Of a DNA stretch of 64,000 bases, positions 57,828 to 64,000 are shown in pieces. The position numbers and the translations under genes were made by a program. The notes below the pieces were generated by a model that was given only the letters and a program-made list of their open reading frames with translations, did not search any database and had not been told where the DNA came from. The stretch's first letter is position 1, and each line of letters starts with the position of its first letter. This DNA is from Chitinophagales bacterium (lineage in GTDB: Bacteria; Bacteroidota; Bacteroidia; Chitinophagales; UBA2359), in contig JAHDFD010000008.1 in the NCBI GenBank assembly GCA_020628375.1, positions 1 through 64,000 of the forward strand, given 5' to 3'.

Positions 57828-58952
57828 ATGGGAGATTGGAAAAAATATACAAGTCTGAAGCTTAAGGGAGAACAATTGGATAGAGATCAATTGGTCGCAC
57901 TTGCTGAAGAAAGAAGAGCGCATTATAAAACCCCAGATTGGGAAAAAAGCTTCTGGCAATTCATATTTGCATGGTTAACAGAAAGCAAAGAAACCATCAA
58001 TCTGAAAACTTCTGGTTCTACTGGAAAACCTAAAACAGTACGTTTGCCAAAACAAAGTATGGTAAATAGTGCTTTAATGACTGGTGAATACCTAAACTTA
58101 AATGAAAATGACAGTGCACTTTTATGTCTTTCAAGCGATTATATTGCCGGAAAAATGATGATCGTGAGGGCTTTTGTACTTGGTTTGGATTTGCATGTTG
58201 TTCCTCAATCAAGTAATCCGACTCAATTACTACCCGAAGACTTTCACTTTTCGATAGTTTCAATGGTACCCACACAGCTTCATAAAATGAGAATGGAAGG
58301 CTTATGGGATAAACTGGAGCAATTTGATACTATATTAGTTGGAGGTGCGCCTGTGTCACCTGAGATGGAAGAGCATATGCAAGAGCTCGATACAACGATT
58401 TTCCTAACCTACGGAATGACTGAAACGGTAAGCCATATTGCAATGCGTCAGTTAAATGGTGAAAACGCGAGTGAATGGTTCAATGTGCTTGAAGGCGTTG
58501 AAGTTGAATTGGATAAAAAATCTTGTCTGAATATATTCGCGCCTCATTTGAATGAGCAAAAGTTAAAAACGAATGATCTCTGCGAAATTGATGAAAGCAA
58601 TTCAAATAGATTCAGATTTATTGGTCGCCACGATAATGTTATCAATTCAGGTGGAATAAAACTTATACCCGAATTATTAGAAAGAAAACTCGCATCTCTG
58701 ATTACCAGATCAGATTATTTCTTTGCCGGTTTGCCAGATGAAAGACTTGGAGAAAAATTGGTTCTATTTATCGAAAAAGACCAACCTGCCTCCGATAGTT
58801 TGTTCATGTTGAAATTTGATATGTTGTTCAGATTAGTGAAATATGAAATTCCGAAAGAAATATTGTTTGTAGAAAAATTTGAAAGAACAGCAACCAATAA
58901 AATAAGGCGAAAACTTACGGTGAAGAAGTATTTGAAAAGCCTTGAAGTGTAA
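57828..58952 (+). CDS. menE: O-succinylbenzoate-CoA ligase (AMP-binding)
   Basis: A 374-residue adenylate-forming enzyme. P-loop-like motif TSGSTGKPK at 61-69, TYGMTET at 194-200, then GRHDNVINSGGIKL and the C-terminal lysine region ATNKIRRK. It is shorter than typical acyl-CoA ligases (about 450-500), like MenE-type enzymes of Bacteroidota. MenE activates o-succinylbenzoate with CoA for menaquinone synthesis. Its start is 2 bases after the CHU_C gene, an odd operon partner. Other men genes are not in the window, so the assignment rests on motifs and length. Confidence 0.8.
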   Translation: MGDWKKYTSLKLKGEQLDRDQLVALAEERRAHYKTPDWEKSFWQFIFAWLTESKETINLKTSGSTGKPKTVRLPKQSMVNSALMTGEYLNLNENDSALLCLSSDYIAGKMMIVRAFVLGLDLHVVPQSSNPTQLLPEDFHFSIVSMVPTQLHKMRMEGLWDKLEQFDTILVGGAPVSPEMEEHMQELDTTIFLTYGMTETVSHIAMRQLNGENASEWFNVLEGVEVELDKKSCLNIFAPHLNEQKLKTNDLCEIDESNSNRFRFIGRHDNVINSGGIKLIPELLERKLASLITRSDYFFAGLPDERLGEKLVLFIEKDQPASDSLFMLKFDMLFRLVKYEIPKEILFVEKFERTATNKIRRKLTVKKYLKSLEV

Positions 58953-58957
58953 TATCG

Positions 58958-60073
58958 TTAAAACTTCATACCCAATAAAAGCTGTACATAATCGGCACTG
59001 AAATAATGAGATTTTAAACTCACGCCTATAAAAGGATGGATGTTCTGTTTTTGATATTGATCTGAAAAATGATAATAGGCATTTAATTTCACAACAACAT
59101 CACCTCTTTTAACATGTGGATTATATAAATAAGTCCCCGTTTGTGCGTGAAAACTGAATTTTGGGAATAAGAAATTATATCCTGCAAGGATCATCCATTT
59201 ACTTGAAGCTAAAAATCTATCCTGATCTTCATGCTCTGATACAACCAATATCCTGTTTACCGATTCGTAATATTCGAAATCACCACCAAGTGTAATTGCT
59301 CCTTTTAAGGCGTGTTTCTTTTCTAAGAAAAACGAACCAGTCCAAACTGGATAATCAGGTCCATTATCTACTCCAACAGAATTAAACCCAATGCCGATCA
59401 GAATATTTGTTTTAATATTCTTTGGGTATTCTGCTTTTACCTTTTTCAGAATTGGTTTTTTATTGTAAAACTTATAAGCTAAGCCAATTTTGCCGGCTAT
59501 AAAATTCAGCCCTAAGTTTGGTTGTTCGGTATTGCCATTTGAAGCATGGGTGAAACTTAAATTTGCATTCAGATCTATTCGTGAATGTACAGATCGGTTA
59601 AAGCCAAATTCATATCGGGTATAATTTGTGAAATGACCACCAATGGCATTATTAGTGTAATTATTTACCGAATTAAATGTTTTACTGAAGTAGGCTAAGC
59701 CTACACCAATTTTAATATTAAAGTTAATATGATTGAATCTTCTTCTGAAATTAATAAATGGCAATAAACCTATAGCTTGACCAAGTGTATTTTTATCACC
59801 TATATCTATATATGAAAAAGAAAAGCCATATAGAGGACAATTATACAAGCCTGCCCATAAGTCAGTACTTTCAGTTTGTTTTTGAATACTAAGTTCATAT
59901 ATAAAACTAGGTTCTGTTACTTCCGGTTTGAAGTAATCTCTGTGTTTTACCACTTTCCCTAAGTGCCACGCAGATTCTAATTGCCAGTTGTTTCGACTAG
60001 TATTAGAAACTTCCTGTGCTTCAGAATTTTGAAATACTATTATAATTAGTAAGATATTTAACAGAATCTTCAT
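58958..60073 (-). CDS. PagL-like lipid A deacylase / acyloxyacyl hydrolase
   Basis: A 371-residue beta-barrel protein with a signal peptide (cleavage after SEAQ). The motif FTHASNGNTEQPNLGLN at 174-190 carries His176 and Ser178, matching the PagL active site (H-x-S-N-G, then N-x-G). PagL removes the 3-O-acyl chain of lipid A at the outer membrane. It is longer than PagL itself, with an additional barrel-like C-terminal part. The stop is 5 bases from the convergent menE stop. Confidence 0.8.
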   Translation of the reverse strand: MKILLNILLIIIVFQNSEAQEVSNTSRNNWQLESAWHLGKVVKHRDYFKPEVTEPSFIYELSIQKQTESTDLWAGLYNCPLYGFSFSYIDIGDKNTLGQAIGLLPFINFRRRFNHINFNIKIGVGLAYFSKTFNSVNNYTNNAIGGHFTNYTRYEFGFNRSVHSRIDLNANLSFTHASNGNTEQPNLGLNFIAGKIGLAYKFYNKKPILKKVKAEYPKNIKTNILIGIGFNSVGVDNGPDYPVWTGSFFLEKKHALKGAITLGGDFEYYESVNRILVVSEHEDQDRFLASSKWMILAGYNFLFPKFSFHAQTGTYLYNPHVKRGDVVVKLNAYYHFSDQYQKQNIHPFIGVSLKSHYFSADYVQLLLGMKF

Positions 60074-60163
60074 GTATATCGAATAAACACTTTCAATTGA
60101 AAGGTATCTTTAACAAAGGTAAATCCTTAACTTTGTCTTTTGTACATTCAATAGTAGATAAGA

Positions 60164-61171
60164 ATGAATATGAAAAAGAGCACCGTAAAAATAGTTACTT
60201 CGTTTTCAATTACTGTAATTGTTGCACTTAGTGTTTTACTCATTGCTGAACCTGCTTGGGCTTGGGGCTTTTTCGGTCATCAGCGTATAAATCGTATGGC
60301 TGTTTTTACCTTGCCTCCGGAAATGATCGTCTTTTATAAAGAGCATTTAGAATATATAACTTCTCACGCGGTCGATCCTGATAAAAGAAGATATGCTATT
60401 GAAGGTGAAGACAAAAACCATTACATAGATATTGATATTTATGGTAAAGATCCTTTTGACGCAATGCCACGCAATTGGGATGAAGCTGTTGAGAAATTCA
60501 CAGAAGATACTATAAGAACCTATGGCATTCTTCCCTGGAATCTTGAGAAAAACTATTTCAGATTGAAAAGGGCTTTTGAAGATAAAAATCAAAAGCTGAT
60601 TTTGAAATATTCAGCAGATATTGGTCATTATATTGGTGATGCACATGTTCCTTTACACACTACAGTTAACTATAATGGGCAGTTAAGCGGACAAAAAGGT
60701 ATTCATGGTTTTTGGGAGAGTCGTATTCCAGAATCTTTTGCATCTGATTATGATTTCTTTGTTGGCAAAGCAGAACATATCAAAAATATTAAATCATATA
60801 TATGGGACTTTATTGCCGAAAGCCATGTTTGTGTCGACTCTGTTCTGACTTTTGAAAAAATACTCAGTCTTAAATTCCCTGCCGACCAGAAGTATGCTTT
60901 TGAGAGCAGAGGCGTAAATACGATGCGCGTTTATTCTAAAGAATATACAGAAGCATATAATGCGAAGTTAGATAATATGGTAGAAAGAAGAATGCGTGCT
61001 ACCATACTTAGCATTGGAAGTATTTGGTACACCGCATGGGTTAATGCAGGTCAACCCGACTTGTCAAATTTGGGAGATTTAGAGTTTTCTGAAGAAGAAT
61101 TGAAAGAAGAGGAAGAGTTGAACAAACAGTATAATTCAGGAAAGATCAAAGGAAGGGATCACGGAAATTAA
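60164..61171 (+). CDS. Zinc-dependent phospholipase C / S1-P1 nuclease-fold protein
   Basis: A 335-residue protein with a signal-like N-terminus (cleavage near WAWG). The mature N-terminal Trp with WGFFGHQRINRMAV, later DIGHYIGDAHVPLHT and GIHGFWESR supply the Trp, His and Asp ligands of the trinuclear zinc site shared by bacterial phospholipase C and S1/P1 nuclease. It cleaves phosphodiesters outside the inner membrane; lipid versus nucleic acid substrate is not decided. Divergent from the PagL-like gene, another lipid-acting enzyme; its -7-like TAACTTTG lies at 60128-60135. Confidence 0.85.
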   Translation: MNMKKSTVKIVTSFSITVIVALSVLLIAEPAWAWGFFGHQRINRMAVFTLPPEMIVFYKEHLEYITSHAVDPDKRRYAIEGEDKNHYIDIDIYGKDPFDAMPRNWDEAVEKFTEDTIRTYGILPWNLEKNYFRLKRAFEDKNQKLILKYSADIGHYIGDAHVPLHTTVNYNGQLSGQKGIHGFWESRIPESFASDYDFFVGKAEHIKNIKSYIWDFIAESHVCVDSVLTFEKILSLKFPADQKYAFESRGVNTMRVYSKEYTEAYNAKLDNMVERRMRATILSIGSIWYTAWVNAGQPDLSNLGDLEFSEEELKEEEELNKQYNSGKIKGRDHGN

Positions 61172-61172
61172 A

Positions 61173-62144
61173 TCATTTTTTACGTTCAGTAGTAAAACTA
61201 ATTAGTTGCAATAAGCCCGTCTTTCCTTCTCCATCCGGAAATTGTGCTAACAGATCAATTGCTTCTTTTTGAAAATCATACATTTTCTGGGTGGCATATT
61301 CAATGCCACCACTTTTGATTACAAAATCAATAATTCCTTTGACCTTCTTTTTGTCCTCGTTATGATTTTTGATCGTTTTAACGATCTTGCGTCGCATGCT
61401 TTCATCAGCTTGGTTAAGCGCATAAATAAGCGGAAGTGTCATTTTCTTCTCCTTGATATCAATACCTACCGGTTTACCGACTGCTTCATTTCCATAATCA
61501 AACAGATCATCTCTGATTTGAAAAGCAATACCTATTTTTTCACCAAATAATTTTATTATTTCCAGCTTATTTTCATCTTGGTTTGTTGATGCAAAGCCTG
61601 CTCCGCAAGCAGCTGTTAAAAGAGAAGCGGTCTTTCTTCTGATTATATCGTAATAGACGGTCTCAGTAATATCAAGCTTTCTAGCCTTTTCCATTTGCAA
61701 AAGCTCACCTTCACTCATGGCTTCCACGGCTTCTGAAACCAATTGTAAAATATCATAATCCTGATGTTTTACGCTGAGCAAAAGCCCCTTCGATAATAAA
61801 TAATCACCAACCAAAACAGCAACTTTATTTTTCCAAAGTGCATTAACCGAGAAAAATCCCCTTCTTAAATTTGCATCATCAACAACATCATCATGTACTA
61901 AAGAAGCTGTGTGAAGTAATTCAATTAGGGCTGCGGCTCTGTGGGTGCGTTCTGTAATTTCTCCGTTGAGTAGTGCAGAAAAGAAAACAAGCATCGGACG
62001 CATTTGCTTTCCTTTGTGTTTTACAATGTAATACATAATTCGGTCAAGTAAAGCAACTTTACTTTTCATCGAATTTCTGAAGAATTGTTCAAAGAAGTCC
62101 AATTCTTCCTGGATAGGCTTGCGAATCTGCTTAATTGTAAGCAT
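61173..62144 (-). CDS. Polyprenyl diphosphate synthase
   Basis: A 323-residue all-helical trans-prenyltransferase. GKQMRP at 45-50, first Asp-rich motif DDVVD at 85-89 followed by the RR of the substrate site, and second motif DDLFD at 212-216 after FQIR. Alanine and small residues upstream of the first motif fit a long-chain product. It makes the isoprenoid tail, probably of menaquinone (solanesyl/heptaprenyl-type). Its stop is 2 bases from the convergent phospholipase gene stop. Confidence 0.93.
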   Translation of the reverse strand: MLTIKQIRKPIQEELDFFEQFFRNSMKSKVALLDRIMYYIVKHKGKQMRPMLVFFSALLNGEITERTHRAAALIELLHTASLVHDDVVDDANLRRGFFSVNALWKNKVAVLVGDYLLSKGLLLSVKHQDYDILQLVSEAVEAMSEGELLQMEKARKLDITETVYYDIIRRKTASLLTAACGAGFASTNQDENKLEIIKLFGEKIGIAFQIRDDLFDYGNEAVGKPVGIDIKEKKMTLPLIYALNQADESMRRKIVKTIKNHNEDKKKVKGIIDFVIKSGGIEYATQKMYDFQKEAIDLLAQFPDGEGKTGLLQLISFTTERKK

Positions 62145-62606
62145 AAAACTGTTTGAAACAGATAAAATAGTAGTTTTAACAACCTACTATCGTTAATTTG
62201 GGGCAAATTTAGTTCATAAGCTAATTATATTTCTGTATCTTATCAAAGGTTTTCTTCTTAAAAGTATTTTAAGAGTATATTCAAAAATTATTTTAAATTG
62301 AAAATCAATTGTTTGTGGTTCTGAATAAGAAAAATTGTATGTGTTTAGCAAGCTAAATAAATGCAATTTTTCAACATCAGGTTCATAAAATATTGTTTTT
62401 CAGTTGATAGAAATTTTATAGAGGAACGCTTAAAAAGATGGTAAAAAGCAACATTCTTGTAGTATGTCGTCAGTTCGACTCCGCTCACTGACCTTCGGTA
62501 ACTGAGTGGAGTCGAAGTAACGTAAAAAAATACCACTTTTTTAAGCGACGCTCTATAATATACTCTAACATTAAGAATTACCATTTAATTTCAATTGGAA
62601 CAATTT
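62145..62606. other. Intergenic region with MITE-like element
   Basis: This 462-bp gene-free stretch separates the minus-strand prenyl synthase and the plus-strand hydrolase gene. It holds the 141-bp inverted-repeat element described separately and an AT-rich remainder without a supported coding frame. Confidence 0.7.
62417..62557. mobile_element. MITE-like element with 27-bp terminal inverted repeats
   Basis: The left end (62417-62443: TATAGAG, CGCTTAAAAA, TGGTA) matches the inverted right end (62531-62557) at 22 of 27 positions. The core contains a long hairpin (62474-62516) with perfect outer 9-bp arms TTCGACTCC/GGAGTCGAA and a TTC loop. No transposase is encoded, so it would be non-autonomous. 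A TATA word at both outer ends fits a short AT target duplication, but this is not proven. Confidence 0.7.
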
Positions 62607-63449
62607 ATGAATGTATTAAGAAATATCAGTATAACGGGTAGTGAAGGAAAAACAATCTTATATGATCTTTATGTACAATTAAACGGATCTAAAAAGCCAG
62701 TAGTTATATTTGCTCATGGTTTTAAGGGTTTTAAAGATTGGGGCTGTTGGGATTTGGTAGCCAAAAAATTTGCTGAGAATGGTTTTGCTTTTCTGAAATT
62801 CAACTTTTCTCACAATGGAACAAGCAAAGAACGACCAGAAGAGTTTGCAGATTTGGAAGCTTTTGGAAATAATTCCTTTTCAAAGGAACTTTTTGACCTC
62901 GGTTTGATATTAGATAAAGTCGCTAATGCAGATATTGGCATTCCTTTAAATGAATTCAGCAGAAGAGATATTTATCTGATTGGACATAGTAGAGGTGCTG
63001 GTACTGCTGTAATCAAAGCCTATGAAGACAAGAGAATCAAAAAATTGGCTTCATGGGCAGGACAAATGGATTTTAGCACATATTTTCAGAATTTAGAAGA
63101 CTGGAAACAGCAGGGTGTAAGATATATAATGAACGGAAGAACGCTTCAGGAAATGCCACTTTATTGGTCGTTTGCAGAAGACTATCTTGCTAATTATCAA
63201 CGATTTAAGGTTGAAAATAGCCTATATTTGTTACCAATACCTGTTCTTTTAGCTTATGGCACTGAAGATAATGTAATAAAGCCTGTTGATTTTAGTATCC
63301 TAAAGACGAAGAATACGTCAAATACTTGCTTTTTTATTGATAAAGCAAATCATGTCTTTAACGGTAAACATCCTTATAAGGATACCAATTTACCCAAAGA
63401 GTTATCTGAGCTGGTTACTAAAACAATAGCGTTCTTTAAACTTAATTAA
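62607..63449 (+). CDS. Alpha/beta hydrolase
   Basis: A 280-residue protein from ATG 62607 (a TTG at 62595 would add four residues). Nucleophile Ser128 in GHSRGAG, oxyanion region FAHGFKGFKDWG, acid in YGTEDNV and His in KANHVFNG complete the triad. No signal peptide, cytoplasmic. The substrate is unknown; the family includes esterases and peptidases. smpB follows after nine bases. Confidence 0.88.
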   Translation: MNVLRNISITGSEGKTILYDLYVQLNGSKKPVVIFAHGFKGFKDWGCWDLVAKKFAENGFAFLKFNFSHNGTSKERPEEFADLEAFGNNSFSKELFDLGLILDKVANADIGIPLNEFSRRDIYLIGHSRGAGTAVIKAYEDKRIKKLASWAGQMDFSTYFQNLEDWKQQGVRYIMNGRTLQEMPLYWSFAEDYLANYQRFKVENSLYLLPIPVLLAYGTEDNVIKPVDFSILKTKNTSNTCFFIDKANHVFNGKHPYKDTNLPKELSELVTKTIAFFKLN

Positions 63450-63458
63450 TTGCTTAAA

Positions 63459-63920
63459 ATGGCAACATTGGATAAAGACATAATTATAAAGAATAGAAAA
63501 GCTGAATTCGAGTATTTTTTACTCGATAAGTTTAAAGCTGGTATTATGCTTACCGGTACAGAAATTAAATCTGTGAGAGCTGGTAAAGCCAATTTATCAG
63601 ACGCTTATTGTATTATTAAGAATGGCGAAGTTTGGATTATTAATTTCCATATTGCACATTATACTGCCGGTTCTTACAATAATCATGAGCTCAAACGGGA
63701 AAGAAAACTTTTACTTAATAAAAAGGAAATAAATAAGATAGAATCTAAATTGAAAGAAAAGGGTTTAACTTTAGTACCTTGTGAATTATTCATAAATGAA
63801 AGAGGATATGCAAAAATTTTGATATCTTTAGCAAAAGGTAAAAAATACTATGATAAACGCGAATCTATTAAAGATAAAGATTTAAAAAGAGATTCTGAAA
63901 GACTAACAAAATACTACTAA
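63459..63920 (+). CDS. smpB: SsrA-binding protein SmpB
   Basis: A 153-residue protein from ATG 63459 (a TTG at 63450 is less likely). Motif LTGTEIKSVRAGKANLSDAY and the block KLKEKGLTLVPCELFINERG are conserved SmpB segments, and the basic C-terminal tail (KRDSERLTKYY) enters the empty mRNA channel. It binds tmRNA and rescues stalled ribosomes by trans-translation. The length is standard. Confidence 0.96.
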   Translation: MATLDKDIIIKNRKAEFEYFLLDKFKAGIMLTGTEIKSVRAGKANLSDAYCIIKNGEVWIINFHIAHYTAGSYNNHELKRERKLLLNKKEINKIESKLKEKGLTLVPCELFINERGYAKILISLAKGKKYYDKRESIKDKDLKRDSERLTKYY

Positions 63921-64000
63921 ACATAATTTATTTATTAAAAAGATATTCACAGTGTTTGTATATATGTAACATTTGAATATATATTAGCTAACGAAAAATA

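Noticed and set aside
62345-62584. 79-residue minus-strand frame across the MITE-like element
   Set aside because: No homology or ribosome-binding site; it crosses the inverted repeats of a non-coding element.

Overview
The window comes from the chromosome of an AT-rich member of the Bacteroidota that uses type IX secretion. Three giant secreted proteins end in the gliding-motility-associated (CHU_C, type B) sorting domain. The ATP synthase operon has the order atpB-atpE-atpF-atpH-atpA-atpG without atpD or atpC, a split common in this phylum. Several promoters carry a TAnnTTTG -7 element, and menaquinone-type genes and many lipoproteins are present. I cannot name the genus.

Layout. (1) 1-27201: two adjacent, same-strand giant surface-protein genes. 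The first is cut by the left edge (at least 2,646 residues visible). The second is about 6,315 residues and takes 30% of the window. Both consist of tandem extracellular modules. They share one C-terminal architecture: a conserved module headed by a C-S-C motif, Kazal-like domains, Asp/Thr-rich linkers, Cys-stabilised modules and CHU_C. Their N-terminal repeat arrays differ. (2) 27280-29886: short-chain dehydrogenase, GNAT acetyltransferase, TPR lipoprotein and a DUF3995-like membrane protein. (3) 30198-36179: beta-carbonic anhydrase, then the ATP synthase operon, with stem-loops after atpE and after atpA. (4) 36180-36962: a gene-free island of foldback and dispersed repeats. (5) 36963-44580: histidine kinase, lipoprotein, YidC, flippase-like protein, and a PLP lyase divergent from an Lrp/AsnC regulator. 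(6) 44611-49103: a second, inverted copy of a dispersed repeat, a canonical Bacteroidota promoter, and a run of four envelope proteins including an M48 protease. (7) 49135-51963: VWA protein, TM2 protein, PDH E1 beta. (8) 52213-58952: the third type IX cargo, with menE directly behind it. (9) 58958-63920: PagL-like lipid A deacylase, phospholipase C/S1-P1-like protein, polyprenyl synthase, a 141-bp MITE-like element, an alpha/beta hydrolase and smpB.

How the genes relate. Much of the window serves the cell envelope: three exported adhesin-like proteins, the insertase YidC, outer-membrane or lipid-modifying enzymes, and lipoproteins. The ATP synthase, pdhB, menE and polyprenyl synthase belong to respiratory energy metabolism (menaquinone head and tail). 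The most unusual content is the tandem giant pair, which combines Kazal-like domains with very recently amplified repeats, and a set of non-coding inverted-repeat elements in the intergenic spaces.
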